Below are positions 31,953 to 41,417 of a stretch of 64,000 nt of DNA, piece by piece. Within the stretch, counting starts at the first letter, position 1. Each line of letters starts with the position of its first letter. The stretch spans positions 1-64,000 of the forward strand of contig CAMAYO010000002.1 in assembly GCA_945862465.1 (NCBI GenBank), given 5' to 3'. The notes beneath the pieces were generated by a model, which was given only the letters and a program-made list of their open reading frames with translations, ran no database searches and had not been told where the DNA came from. The position numbers and the translations under genes are program-made. The stretch comes from Pseudorhodobacter antarcticus (GTDB lineage Bacteria > Pseudomonadota > Alphaproteobacteria > Rhodobacterales > Rhodobacteraceae).

Positions 31953-32585
31953 ATGGCATTTCATGAAGTCAGATACCCCGTGGGCTTGAGCATTGGCTCC
32001 TCCGGCGGGCCAGAGCGGCGGACCGAGATTGTCACGCTGGTGAACGGCTTTGAAGAGCGCAACAGCCCTTGGGCCCATTCGCGCCGCCGCTACGATGCGG
32101 GGGCGGGGATGCGGTCTTTGGATGATTTTGCGGCGCTGATTGCGTTTTTTGAAGCGCGGCGCGGGCAATTGCATGGGTTTCGCTGGAAGGATTGGGCGGA
32201 TTACAAGACCTGTTTGCCGTCGCAATCTGTCAGCGCCATGGATCAAGAGATTGGTGTAGGGGACGGGTTAACAACCGTTTTTCAGTTGCGAAAGACTTAC
32301 ACCTCGGGCGGTTCGGCTTACACGCGCGACTTGGTGAAGCCTGTGGCGGGAAGTGTGAAGGTGGCGGTGGCGGGGGTGGTGCAAACCTTGCCCGCCGAGT
32401 TCACGGTGGAGGAGGCGCGCGGGATTGTCACGCTGAACCTGCCGCCCGCGCTGGGCGCAGTTGTCACGGCGGGATGCGAGTTTGACGTGCCGGTGCGGTT
32501 TGACACGGACCGCATCAGCGCGTCGATCGCGAGTTTTCAGGCGGGAGAGGTTCCTGCGGTTCCGGTGATTGAGGTGCGGCTATGA
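31953..32585 (+). CDS. GTA distal tail protein (g12, DUF2460)
   Basis: This 210-residue DUF2460 protein is the Dit-like hub of the tail tip. It begins MAFHEVRYPVGLSIGSSGGPERRTEIVTLVNGFEERNSPWAHSRRRYDAGAGMRSLDDFAALIAFFEARRGQLHGFRWKDWADYKTC, the full family signature. Its second half (FQLRKTYTSGGSAYTRDLVKPVAGSVKV) is the usual beta domain. I chose ATG 31953 with AAAGAGG eight bases upstream; a longer open frame upstream is antisense-free but overlaps g11. It overlaps g13 by ATGA. Confidence 0.9.
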   Translation: MAFHEVRYPVGLSIGSSGGPERRTEIVTLVNGFEERNSPWAHSRRRYDAGAGMRSLDDFAALIAFFEARRGQLHGFRWKDWADYKTCLPSQSVSAMDQEIGVGDGLTTVFQLRKTYTSGGSAYTRDLVKPVAGSVKVAVAGVVQTLPAEFTVEEARGIVTLNLPPALGAVVTAGCEFDVPVRFDTDRISASIASFQAGEVPAVPVIEVRL

Positions 32586-33469
32586 GCGCGTCTGCGGGGA
32601 TTTTGGCGCATTTGGCGACGGGGGCGACCACGGTCTGCCAATGCTGGGCGGTGTCGCGGCGTGATGGCGTGGTTTTGGGGTTCACCGATCACGACTGTGA
32701 TTTGGCCTTTGAGGGGATGATCTTTCGCGCCGCAAGCGGGATGACAGCGCGGGCCTTGCAAACGGGAACGGGGCTTGCGGTAGACAACAGCGAGGCGGTG
32801 GGGGCGTTAAGCGATGCCTCTGTCAGCGAAGCCGATCTGATGGCGGGGCGGTTTGATGGGGCCGAGGTGCGAAACTGGATCGTGAATTGGCAAGATGTGG
32901 GCCAGCGCCTGATGCAGTTTCGCGGCACATTTGGCGAGGTGACACGGGCGGGCGGGGCGTTTCGTGCCGAGTTGCGCGGGTTGAGCGAGGGGCTGAACCA
33001 AGTGCAGGGCTTGGCCTATCAACGCGCCTGTTCGGCCGTTTTGGGCGATGCGCGCTGTGGGGTGGATATGCGCCGCGCGGGGATGGCTTTGGAAGCCCCG
33101 ATTGCAGCACGGGGGTCGGCGGGGGTTTACAGCGTGGCGGCCGTTGCGGGCTTTGCCGAGGGCTGGTTTCAGCGGGGGCGGGCACAGGTGATGACGGGTG
33201 AGGCTGCGGGGTTGGTGGGGCTGGTGAAGTTTGACCAAACCGAGGGCGTATTGCGGCGGCTGGATTTGTGGATGGATTTTGCACGCTCTCCTGCTGTGGG
33301 GGATGTGATCAGGTTAGAGGCGGGCTGTGATAAGCTGGCCGCGACGTGCCGCGACAAGTTTGGCAATTTTGCGAAGTTTCGTGGCTTTCCCCACATTCCG
33401 GGTGAAGATTGGCTGACGTCTTATCCCGTCTCTGGCAAGGCCAATGACGGCGGCAGCCTGTCGAAATGA
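32582..33469 (+). CDS. GTA hub protein (g13, DUF2163)
   Basis: This 295-residue DUF2163 protein forms the baseplate hub between the distal tail protein and the g15 megatron. The N-terminal part reads VCQCWAVSRRDGVVLGFTDHDCDLAFEG. Four cysteines in the second half (C150, C159, C249 and C256, in RACSAVLGDARCG and EAGCDKLAATCRDKFGNFAKFRGFPHIPGED) are placed as expected for the iron-sulfur cluster reported in the RcGTA hub. The cofactor is inferred from the family. It overlaps both neighbours by ATGA. Confidence 0.9.
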   Translation: MSASAGILAHLATGATTVCQCWAVSRRDGVVLGFTDHDCDLAFEGMIFRAASGMTARALQTGTGLAVDNSEAVGALSDASVSEADLMAGRFDGAEVRNWIVNWQDVGQRLMQFRGTFGEVTRAGGAFRAELRGLSEGLNQVQGLAYQRACSAVLGDARCGVDMRRAGMALEAPIAARGSAGVYSVAAVAGFAEGWFQRGRAQVMTGEAAGLVGLVKFDQTEGVLRRLDLWMDFARSPAVGDVIRLEAGCDKLAATCRDKFGNFAKFRGFPHIPGEDWLTSYPVSGKANDGGSLSK

Positions 33470-33909
33470 GCGGGCGGTTGGATGTGGTGGCGCAAGCGCG
33501 GCTTTGGCTGGGCACGCCTTATGTGCATCAAGCCTCGACCCTTGGGGCGGGGACGGATTGCTTGGGGCTGCTGCGCGGCGTGTGGCGGGCGGTGATGGGG
33601 CCGGAGCCAGAGAATGTGCCCGCTTACACCATGGATTGGAGCGAGGCTGAGGGCTGCGAAGAAATGCTAGCGGCTGCGCGGCGGTGCTTGGTGGAAAAGC
33701 CCTGCGGCGCTGCACTGGCTGCGGGCGATGTGGTGGTGTTTCGGATGCGGGCGGGGATGGTTGCTAAGCATCTGGGGATTGTGACTGAGGCGGGCGCACA
33801 GGCGCAGTTTATCCATGCCTATACCGGCCACGGCGTCACTGAAAATGCGCTGACTGACGCTTGGGCGCGGCGGATTGCTGGACGGTTTGAATTTCCCAAA
33901 GGAGCATAA
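33466..33909 (+). CDS. GTA tail cell-wall peptidase (g14, NlpC/P60)
   Basis: This 147-residue NlpC/P60 cysteine peptidase is thought to open the recipient's peptidoglycan during DNA entry. The catalytic Cys is in GAGTDCLGLLRGVW (residue 32), with the partner His in MVAKHLGIVTEAG. LDVVAQARLWLGTPYVHQAS is the conserved start of the domain. It overlaps g13 by ATGA and ends two bases before g15. Confidence 0.92.
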   Translation: MSGRLDVVAQARLWLGTPYVHQASTLGAGTDCLGLLRGVWRAVMGPEPENVPAYTMDWSEAEGCEEMLAAARRCLVEKPCGAALAAGDVVVFRMRAGMVAKHLGIVTEAGAQAQFIHAYTGHGVTENALTDAWARRIAGRFEFPKGA

Positions 33910-33911
33910 GG

Positions 33912-36900
33912 ATGGCCACTCTGGTATTGTCGGCGGCAGGGGCTGCGGTGGGGGCGGGCTTTGGCGGGTCGGTCTTGGGCCTCTCGGGGGCTGTGATTGG
34001 TCGGGCTGTGGGGGCCACGATTGGGCGGTCGATTGACCAGCGCATCTTGGGCAGCGGGTCAGAGGCGGTGGAGCAGGGGCGGGTCTCGCGCTTTGCGGTG
34101 TCAGGGGCCAGCGACGGGGCGGCGGTTGCGCGGGTTTGGGGGCGGATGCGGGTCGGGGGCCAAGTGATCTGGGCCAGCCGCTTTCAGGAAACGGCGCATC
34201 GCAGTGGGGGTGGCGGGAAGGGTGCGCCACGATCCTCTTCGACCACCACCTCTTACAGCTATTCGGTCAGCTTGGCTTTGGCCCTATGCCAAGGACCAGC
34301 CCTGCGGGTGGGGCGGATTTGGGCGGATGGGATCGAGGTTGCGGTGGGCAGTTTGGATCTGCGGTTCTATGCGGGGGCGGAGAGCCAGCGGCCCGACCCT
34401 AAGATCGAGGCGGTGGAAGGGGCAGGCATGGCCCCAAGCTACCCCGGTGTGGCCTATGTGGTGATCGAGGATCTGGACCTGTCGCGCTTTGGCAACCGCG
34501 TGCCGCAGTTTGGGTTTGAGGTGATGTGTCGGGCGGTCTCCGCCGAAGGCGATGATGGCGATCTGGCGGGCTGCGTGCAGGCGGTGGCGATGATCCCGGG
34601 GACGGGGGAATATGCGCTGGCCACGACCAAGGTTAGCTTTCAAGACGGGCCGGGGGTGCGGGCTGCGGCCAATGTGCATTCGGTCGAGGATAAGACCGAT
34701 TTCAGCCTGTCTTTGCAGCATTTGAACGAGGAATTGCCGCGCTGCGGATCGGTATCCTTGGTGGTGAGTTGGTTTGGCGATGACCTGCGGTGCGGGTTGA
34801 CGCAGATGCGGCCCAAGGTGGACCAGAATGCGCAGGACGGGGTTGAGATGCCTTGGGTCGTCTCGGGCATCGGGCGCAACACCGCACAGGTTTTGGCGCA
34901 GCGCGACGGGCGGGCGATTTATGGCGGCACGCCGGCGGATCGCTCTGTGATCGAGGCGATTGCGGCGATCGAGGCATCTGGCAAAGAGGTGATGTTTTAT
35001 CCGTTTCTTCTGATGGAGCAGATGGCGGGGAATGGTTTGGCGGACCCTTGGTCGGATGCCGTGGATCAGCCCGTATTGCCATGGCGCGGGCGCATCACCT
35101 TGGCCAAAGCGCCGGGGCTCGTGGGCAGCGCGGATCGCAGCGCAAAAGCGGAGGCCGAGGTTGCGGCCTTTATGGGCACGGCCTTGGTGGGGGATTTTCG
35201 TCTGACCAATGGGCAGGTGGTTTATAGCGGCCCGCAAGAGTGGCGCTATCGGCGGTTTATTCTGCATTACGCACATCTGTGCGCCTTGGCCGGGGGGGTG
35301 GATGCTTTTTGCATCGGCTCGGAAATGCGCGGGATGACACAAGTGCGGGGGGCGGGGGACAGCTTTCCCATGGTGGCGGCCCTGCGGCAACTTGCGGCAG
35401 AGGTGCGGCAGATATTGGGGGCGCATACCAAGATCACCTATGCGGCGGATTGGTCAGAGTATTTTGGCTATCAGGCGGGCGGGAACCATTACTTTCACCT
35501 TGATCCGCTTTGGGCGGACCCAAACATCGATTTTGTGGGCATCGACAATTACATGCCCTTGTCAGATTGGCGCGACGGGGTCGATCATTTGGATGCGGCT
35601 TGGGGATCGATTTACAATCTGGAGTATCTGAAAGCCAATATCGCGGGGGGGGAGGGGTTTGACTGGTATTACGACTCCCCCGCCACCGCCGCCGCCCAAT
35701 TGCGCCGCCCGATTGTGGATGGGGCTTATGGCGAGGATTGGATTTATCGCCCGAAGGATTTGGTCGGATGGTGGGGCAACGCGCATCATGACCGCATCGA
35801 TGGTGTGCGGGTTGCGGCGCCAACTGCGTGGCAGGCGGGGATGAAGCCTATTCGCTTCACCGAATATGGCTGTGCGGCGCTGGATAAGGGCACAAACGAG
35901 CCCAATCGGTTCTTGGACGCTCAATCTTCGGAATCGGCTCTGCCGCGCGCGTCGAACGGGCGGCGGGATGACTTTTTGCACCTGCAATATTTTCGCGCCA
36001 TGGATCAGTTTTGGTCTGATCCGGCGCATAACCCCGCAGCCCACGCCTATGCGGGGCGGATGGTGGACTGGGCGCGGTGTCATGCTTGGGCTTGGGATGC
36101 GCGGCCTTTTCCCGAGTTTCCGGGGAATGCGGATGTTTGGGGCGATGGGGCCAATTATGACCGAGGCCATTGGCTGAACGGGCGCAGCACGGGGCAACCT
36201 TTGGCGGCCGTGGTGCAAGACATCTGCGATGGGGCGGGGGTGGGGGCTGCGGTGAGTGTTGATGCCGCTTATGGCGTTGTGCGGGGCTATAGCGTGACTG
36301 ACACTGGCACGGCCCGCAGCGCCTTGCAGCCTTTGATGACGGCCTATGCGCTGGATGTGGCCGAGAGGGAGGGCACTTTGACCTTTCAGATCCGCGATGG
36401 TGTGGCCAAGGCCGCGCTTGCGGTGGAGCGCATGGCGCGCGTGGCGGAACTTGATGGCGGGCTGGAAACGGCCCGCGCCGCCGAGGCCGAGACGGCAGGG
36501 CGCGTTAGGCTGACCTATATCGAGGCCGAGAACGACTTTGGGGCGCGCACGGCAGAGGCGATTTTTCCAGATGAAACTTCGTCCGTGGTGACGCAAAGCG
36601 AAGTCGCCTTGCAATTGACCAATGCCGAAGCCCGAGCAGTGGCCGAACGCTGGTTGGTCGAGGCGCGCGTGGGCCGCGACGGCGCGCGCTTTGCCTTGCC
36701 CAAATCGGCGCTGGGCCTTGGGGCGGGGGATGTGGTGGAACTGGCGGGGCTATCCTATCGGATTGACCGAATGGAAACGTCTGACAGCCTGATGGTAGAA
36801 GCGGTGCGGGTGGACCCAGGGGCTTATTTGCCGGCCCAAGATGTGGCGCAGCGCAGCACTCGCGCCTCGCCCGCAGTGGCCTTGCCCGTGTTTCCGCTGT

Positions 36901-37814
36901 TCATGGACTTGCCTTTGCTGACGGGTGCCGAAGTGCCACATGCGCCCCATGTTGCGGCCACGGCCAGCCCTTGGCCTGGGCCTGTGGGCGTGTGGAGTGC
37001 GGGCAGCGCCAATGGCTTTAGCCTGAACCAACAGTTGGACATGCCCGCCGTGATGGGGGTGACGCAAACCCCGATGGTCGCCAACCCTGCGGCGCTTTGG
37101 GACAGGGGAGAGGCTTTGCGGGTGAAGCTGTCGGTGGGGGTCTTATCTTCGGCCCCAGTTTCGGATGTGTTGAATGGGGCCAATCTGGCAGTGATTGGCG
37201 ATGGCTCGGCGGAAAATTGGGAGGTGTTTCAGTTTGTTGAGGCCAAACTGGTGGCCCCCAAGACCTATGACTTGCGCCTGCGCTTGCGCGGTCAAGCGGG
37301 CAGCGATGGGGTGATGCCGCAGGTTTGGCCTGTGGGCAGCTATTTCCTGCTGATGGACAGCGCTGTGCCGCAGATTGAACTGGGGTCTGCCGCGCGGGGC
37401 TTGTTGCGCAGCTACCGCATCGGGCAGGCGGATTTGGGGTATGGCGATGGCCAAGTGGTCAGCGCATCCAAGGCCTTTTCCGGCATCGGGCTGCGGCCCT
37501 ATTCGGTGGCGCATTTGCGCGCAAAAGGGTCTGCGGGTGGGGAGATTGATCTGCGCTGGATCCGCCGCACCCGGGTGGAGGGCGACAGTTGGTTGGGGCT
37601 GGACGTGCCCTTGGGAGAGGAAGAAGAGTTGTATCAGGTGCAGGTTTTGGCCGGCGAAAGGGTGGTGCGGCAAGAGATGGTCGCCTTGCCACGCTTTACC
37701 TACAGCGCTGCGATGCAGGCGGCAGATGGCGTGGGGGCGGGTTTTGATTTGACTGTTGCCCAACTGTCCGTCCGCTTTGGGGCGGGGCCTGCCAAACGGG
37801 TCAGCTTTGCCTAA
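33912..37814 (+). CDS. GTA host-specificity/megatron protein (g15)
   Basis: This 1300-residue baseplate protein carries receptor contact and tail-tip functions. It starts with glycine/alanine-rich transmembrane-like sequence (ATLVLSAAGAAVGAGFGGSVLGLSGAVIGRAVGATIGRSID). At about residues 430-740 lies a TIM-barrel, glycoside-hydrolase-like domain (HYAHLCALAGGVDAFCIGSEMRGMT, ITYAADWSEYFGY, VGIDNYMPLSDW, MKPIRFTEYGCAALDKGTNEPN). A phage tail 'gp44/hub-like' domain (about 770-950) and a C-terminal beta region follow. The gene is intact, which argues that the whole cluster is still under selection. AAAGGAG precedes the ATG. cysE follows 66 bp later with no terminator in between. Confidence 0.94.
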   Translation: MATLVLSAAGAAVGAGFGGSVLGLSGAVIGRAVGATIGRSIDQRILGSGSEAVEQGRVSRFAVSGASDGAAVARVWGRMRVGGQVIWASRFQETAHRSGGGGKGAPRSSSTTTSYSYSVSLALALCQGPALRVGRIWADGIEVAVGSLDLRFYAGAESQRPDPKIEAVEGAGMAPSYPGVAYVVIEDLDLSRFGNRVPQFGFEVMCRAVSAEGDDGDLAGCVQAVAMIPGTGEYALATTKVSFQDGPGVRAAANVHSVEDKTDFSLSLQHLNEELPRCGSVSLVVSWFGDDLRCGLTQMRPKVDQNAQDGVEMPWVVSGIGRNTAQVLAQRDGRAIYGGTPADRSVIEAIAAIEASGKEVMFYPFLLMEQMAGNGLADPWSDAVDQPVLPWRGRITLAKAPGLVGSADRSAKAEAEVAAFMGTALVGDFRLTNGQVVYSGPQEWRYRRFILHYAHLCALAGGVDAFCIGSEMRGMTQVRGAGDSFPMVAALRQLAAEVRQILGAHTKITYAADWSEYFGYQAGGNHYFHLDPLWADPNIDFVGIDNYMPLSDWRDGVDHLDAAWGSIYNLEYLKANIAGGEGFDWYYDSPATAAAQLRRPIVDGAYGEDWIYRPKDLVGWWGNAHHDRIDGVRVAAPTAWQAGMKPIRFTEYGCAALDKGTNEPNRFLDAQSSESALPRASNGRRDDFLHLQYFRAMDQFWSDPAHNPAAHAYAGRMVDWARCHAWAWDARPFPEFPGNADVWGDGANYDRGHWLNGRSTGQPLAAVVQDICDGAGVGAAVSVDAAYGVVRGYSVTDTGTARSALQPLMTAYALDVAEREGTLTFQIRDGVAKAALAVERMARVAELDGGLETARAAEAETAGRVRLTYIEAENDFGARTAEAIFPDETSSVVTQSEVALQLTNAEARAVAERWLVEARVGRDGARFALPKSALGLGAGDVVELAGLSYRIDRMETSDSLMVEAVRVDPGAYLPAQDVAQRSTRASPAVALPVFPLFMDLPLLTGAEVPHAPHVAATASPWPGPVGVWSAGSANGFSLNQQLDMPAVMGVTQTPMVANPAALWDRGEALRVKLSVGVLSSAPVSDVLNGANLAVIGDGSAENWEVFQFVEAKLVAPKTYDLRLRLRGQAGSDGVMPQVWPVGSYFLLMDSAVPQIELGSAARGLLRSYRIGQADLGYGDGQVVSASKAFSGIGLRPYSVAHLRAKGSAGGEIDLRWIRRTRVEGDSWLGLDVPLGEEEELYQVQVLAGERVVRQEMVALPRFTYSAAMQAADGVGAGFDLTVAQLSVRFGAGPAKRVSFA

Positions 37815-37880
37815 CTCCTTGAGCGGGGGTATTAAACGGCCAAAACCTGTGGTAAAGTGAGGGGTCAAGAGGATAGACCC

Positions 37881-38690
37881 ATGGCCGAGCCCAAAGCAAA
37901 ATTCACCTCCGTCGATCCGGTTTGGCAGCGCGTGCGCGAAGAAGCGGCCGAGGCCGTGCGCGCCGAACCGCTGCTGGGCGGGTTGATCCATGCCAGCCTT
38001 TTGCACCATTCCAGCTTGGAGCGTGCCTTGGCCTACCGCTTCTCGCAAAAGCTGGCCTCGTCTGAGATGAGCGAGCAAATTTTGCGCGAAATCGCGGATG
38101 AAGCCTATGCCGACGACCCCGAACTGGGCCAAGCGGCGCGGGCGGATATCATGGCGGTCTATGACCGCGATCCGGCTTGCCACCGCTTTTTGCAGCCGAT
38201 CTTGTTCTTCAAAGGCTTTCACGCCATTCAAGCCTACCGCATCGGGCATTGGCTTTGGACGCATGGGCGCCAAGACATGGCCTATTTCGTGCAAATGCGC
38301 GTGTCTGAAGTGTTCTCGGTCGATATCCACCCGGCGGCCACGGTGGGCAAGGGCATCATGATTGACCATGCCCATGCGATTGTCATCGGCGAGACGGCTG
38401 TGGTGGGCGACAATGTGTCCATGTTGCATTCGGTGACTTTGGGCGGCACGGGCAAAGAGGATGGCGACCGCCACCCCAAGATTGGCAATGGGGTGATGAT
38501 TGGGGCGGGGGCCAAGGTTCTGGGCAACATTGCGGTTGGCTATTGCAGCCGGATTGCCGCAGGATCGGTCGTGCTAAGTGATGTGCCGCACAACACCACT
38601 GTGGCGGGTGTGCCCGCGCGGGTGGTTGGGGAGGCGGGGTGTTCGCAGCCGTCGATCACGATGGATCAGTTGATCTCGGGCGAAATTTAA
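37881..38690 (+). CDS. cysE: Serine O-acetyltransferase
   Basis: CysE makes O-acetylserine, the carbon acceptor for sulfide in cysteine synthesis. The 269 residues have the N-terminal helical domain (DPVWQRVREEAAEAVRAEPLLGGLIHASLLHHSSLERAL) and the left-handed beta-helix of hexapeptide repeats (IHPAATVGKGIMIDHAHAIVIGETAVVGDNVSMLHSVTLGGTGKEDGDRHPKIGNGVMIGAGAKVLGNI). The catalytic Asp and His are in the DHAHA element. I chose ATG 37881 with AAGAGG upstream. It sits directly behind the GTA cluster, an arrangement common in Rhodobacterales. Confidence 0.96.
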   Translation: MAEPKAKFTSVDPVWQRVREEAAEAVRAEPLLGGLIHASLLHHSSLERALAYRFSQKLASSEMSEQILREIADEAYADDPELGQAARADIMAVYDRDPACHRFLQPILFFKGFHAIQAYRIGHWLWTHGRQDMAYFVQMRVSEVFSVDIHPAATVGKGIMIDHAHAIVIGETAVVGDNVSMLHSVTLGGTGKEDGDRHPKIGNGVMIGAGAKVLGNIAVGYCSRIAAGSVVLSDVPHNTTVAGVPARVVGEAGCSQPSITMDQLISGEI

Positions 38691-38703
38691 GCCTTTCAAA
38701 TAC

Positions 38704-38735
38704 AAAACGGCCAGAGCTTGCGCTCTGGCCGTTTT
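38704..38735. terminator. Bidirectional terminator (cysE / pdhC)
   Basis: There is a perfect 14-bp stem AAAACGGCCAGAGC / GCTCTGGCCGTTTT with a TTGC loop and T-runs on both strands, between convergent genes. Confidence 0.95.
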
Positions 38736-38755
38736 TTCATGTCTGCCGTTTGGCT

Positions 38756-40039
38756 TTAGGCCAGCATGGCGACGGGGTTTTCCAACAACTCGACCACAAC
38801 TTTCAGGAATTCTGCCCCCAAAGCGCCGTCGATCACGCGGTGATCGACCGAGAGGGTCATCGACATCACGGTCGCCACGCCGATGGAATTGTCTTTTAGC
38901 ACCACCGGCTTTTTGATCCCCGCACCCACCGCCAGAATGGCGCCGTGGGGCGGGTTGATCACGGCGTCGAAATTCTCGACCCCCATCATCCCCAGATTTG
39001 AAATCGCAAAGCTGCCGCCTTGGTATTCGTGCGGGGCAAGCTTTTTCGTTTTGGCCCGTGCGGCAAGGTCTTTCATTTCAGCCGACAAGGCCGACAGGGT
39101 CTTGCTGTCCGCATCGCGCAGAACCGGGGTAAACAACCCCCCGTCAACAGCAACGGCGACGGCGACATCAGACGGCTTCAGCTTCAAGATCCGATCCCCT
39201 GCCCAAACCGCATTGGCATTGGGCACGGCTTGCAGCGCCAAAGCGCAGGCTTTGATGATGAAATCGTTGAGGGAAAGTTTGATCCCGCGCGATTCCAGCC
39301 CTTTGTTCATCTGCTCACGAAAGGCCATCAGAGCATCCAAACGCACTTCGCGGCGCAGGTAGAAATGCGGGATGGTTTGCTTGGCTTCGGTCAGGCGGGC
39401 CGCGATGGTGCGGCGCATCCCATCAAGGGTGACTTCGGTATAGGCGCGATCGGCATACATCTTCATCACGGTTTCGGCCATTATGCCGGTGGGCATAGCG
39501 CCTTTCGCGGGGGCTGCCGTGGTGGTTGCAGGGGCAGCAGAAGTCTTGACGGGTGCCAAGGCGTTAGAGCCCTCCACGTCGGCCTTCACGATCCTGCCAT
39601 GCGGGCCAGATCCTGCAACACCGGTCAAATCCACGCCCTTTTCCAAAGCCAAACGCCGCGCTAAGGGCGAAGCGAAGACCCGCGCGCCTTGACCTTTGGC
39701 GGCAGGGGCAGCAACCGGCACGGCAGCGGCAACCGCCACGGGCGCTGATACCGCTGCGACGGGGGCCGCAGGTTTGGGCGCGGCGGACAGGCTTTCGCCC
39801 TCTTCCACGATCACCGCAATCGGTGTGTTTACCTTGACCCCTGCGGTGCCCGCAGCGACCAGAAGCTGCGAGATGATCCCCTCATCCACAGCTTCCAACT
39901 CCATCGTGGCTTTGTCGGTTTCAATCTCGGCAAGGATCTGCCCCGATTTGACCTTATCGCCCGCTTTGACCAGCCATTTGGCGAGCGTGCCCTCTTCCAT
40001 CGTCGGCGACAATGCGGGCATCAGGATTTCAACAGCCAT
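38756..40039 (-). CDS. pdhC: Pyruvate dehydrogenase E2, dihydrolipoamide acetyltransferase
   Basis: Core of the pyruvate dehydrogenase complex; transfers acetyl from lipoamide to CoA. The 427 residues show one N-terminal lipoyl domain with the modified Lys in [17 protein letters not shown] (about K43), an Ala/Pro linker, the E1/E3-binding domain ([36 protein letters not shown], about 125-160) and the catalytic domain ending [21 protein letters not shown] with the active-site His. It is the last gene of pdhA-pdhB-pdhC, with GAGG before the ATG. No E3 (lpd) gene is in the window. Confidence 0.96.
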   Translation of the reverse strand: MAVEILMPALSPTMEEGTLAKWLVKAGDKVKSGQILAEIETDKATMELEAVDEGIISQLLVAAGTAGVKVNTPIAVIVEEGESLSAAPKPAAPVAAVSAPVAVAAAVPVAAPAAKGQGARVFASPLARRLALEKGVDLTGVAGSGPHGRIVKADVEGSNALAPVKTSAAPATTTAAPAKGAMPTGIMAETVMKMYADRAYTEVTLDGMRRTIAARLTEAKQTIPHFYLRREVRLDALMAFREQMNKGLESRGIKLSLNDFIIKACALALQAVPNANAVWAGDRILKLKPSDVAVAVAVDGGLFTPVLRDADSKTLSALSAEMKDLAARAKTKKLAPHEYQGGSFAISNLGMMGVENFDAVINPPHGAILAVGAGIKKPVVLKDNSIGVATVMSMTLSVDHRVIDGALGAEFLKVVVELLENPVAMLA

Positions 40040-40047
40040 AAGACACC

Positions 40048-41403
40048 TCAGCGATAGCAGACAGATTTGACAGCGGCGACCACTTCGGCGGTCGTCACCA
40101 GAGCAAGCTTTTCCAGATTGGCGGCATAGGGCATGGGCACATCTTTGCCCGTGCAGGTCACCACCGGCGCATCCAGATAATCAAAGGCGCGCTGCATGAT
40201 GGTAGAGGCAAGGTGATCGCCGATCGAGCCTACTGGGAAACCCTCTTCCACCGTGACACAGCGGTTGGTTTTCATCACCGAAGCCAGCACCGTGTCATAG
40301 TCAATCGGGCGCAGCGTGCGCAGATCAACCACCTCGGCGCTGATTCCGTCTTTGGCAAGGATATCAGCAGCTTCCAGCGCGTATTTCATGCCAATGCCAA
40401 AGGACACAATCGTCACATCCGACCCTTCGCGCCAGATACGGGCTTTGCCGAAGGGGATGGTCAAATCGGGCAGGTCGGGCACTTCAAAGGTTTGACCGTA
40501 CAGGATTTCGTTTTCCAAAAAGACCACGGGGTTGCGGTCGCGGATGGCGGTTTTCAGCAGGCCTTTGGCATCGGCGGCGGAATAGGGCATCACGACTTTC
40601 AGGCCGGGAATAGCCGCATACCAAGCGGCGTAGTCTTGGCTGTGCTGTGCACCCACACGGGCCGCAGCGCCGTTGGTGCCGCGAAACACAATCGGCGCGC
40701 CCATTTGGCCGCCCGACATATAGTTCGTCTTGGCAGCAGAGTTCAGGATATGGTCAATCGCCTGCATGGCGAAGTTCCATGTCATGAATTCTACAATCGG
40801 GTTCAAGCCCCCCCACGAAGCGCCCACGGCGATGCCGGTAAAGCCCATTTCGGTGATGGGTGTATCCACCACGCGCTTGGGGCCAAACTCTTCCAGCAAG
40901 CCTTGGCTGATCTTGTAAGCGCCTTGATATTCGCCGACCTCTTCGCCCATCAACATGACGGTTGGGTTGGCGCGCATTTCTTCGGCCATGGCTTCGCGCA
41001 AGGCTTCGCGCACGGTCATGGTTTTCATCGGCGTGCCGTCGGCCCAATCGGGCGAGGCTTTCGAGACGACAGAAACAGAGGCTGCGACAGGTGCCGCAGC
41101 TGCCACGGGGGCAGGGGCCGCAGTCGCGGCCACGGGCGCTGCTTTCGCCGCCACCGCTTCGCCCTCTTCCGACATCAGCAGGATCGGCGTGTTCACTTTC
41201 ACGCCTGCCGTGCCTTCGGCCACCAACAACGCGCCTACTCGGCCCTCGTCGGTGGCTTCGAATTCCATCGTCGCCTTGTCGGTTTCAATCTCGGCCAAGA
41301 TTTGGCCCGATTTCACCACATCGCCCACTTTGACCAGCCATTTGGCCAAGGTGCCCTCTTCCATCGTGGGCGACAGGGCCGGCATCAGTACTTCGGTTGC
41401 CAT
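40048..41403 (-). CDS. pdhB: Pyruvate dehydrogenase E1 beta subunit with N-terminal lipoyl domain
   Basis: The 451-residue fusion starts with a lipoyl domain nearly identical to that of E2 ([51 protein letters not shown]), then an Ala/Pro linker (about 80-125). The E1-beta transketolase domain follows ([44 protein letters not shown] ... [19 protein letters not shown]). Such a lipoylated E1-beta is characteristic of alphaproteobacteria. I chose ATG 41403; the frame is open for 12 further codons upstream. It ends 8 bp before pdhC. Confidence 0.96.
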   Translation of the reverse strand: MATEVLMPALSPTMEEGTLAKWLVKVGDVVKSGQILAEIETDKATMEFEATDEGRVGALLVAEGTAGVKVNTPILLMSEEGEAVAAKAAPVAATAAPAPVAAAAPVAASVSVVSKASPDWADGTPMKTMTVREALREAMAEEMRANPTVMLMGEEVGEYQGAYKISQGLLEEFGPKRVVDTPITEMGFTGIAVGASWGGLNPIVEFMTWNFAMQAIDHILNSAAKTNYMSGGQMGAPIVFRGTNGAAARVGAQHSQDYAAWYAAIPGLKVVMPYSAADAKGLLKTAIRDRNPVVFLENEILYGQTFEVPDLPDLTIPFGKARIWREGSDVTIVSFGIGMKYALEAADILAKDGISAEVVDLRTLRPIDYDTVLASVMKTNRCVTVEEGFPVGSIGDHLASTIMQRAFDYLDAPVVTCTGKDVPMPYAANLEKLALVTTAEVVAAVKSVCYR

Positions 41404-41417
41404 AGTGTCTCTCCCCC

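Noticed and set aside
34284-35426. 380-codon minus-strand frame inside GTA g15
   Set aside because: High GC content leaves long antisense frames open. The product is Arg/His/Pro-rich and matches nothing, whereas g15 is clear on the plus strand.
23916-37814. Reading the phage-like cluster as an inserted prophage
   Set aside because: There is no integrase, repressor, replication or lysis gene and no attachment-site repeats. Gene content and order match the RcGTA structural cluster, including cysE behind it.
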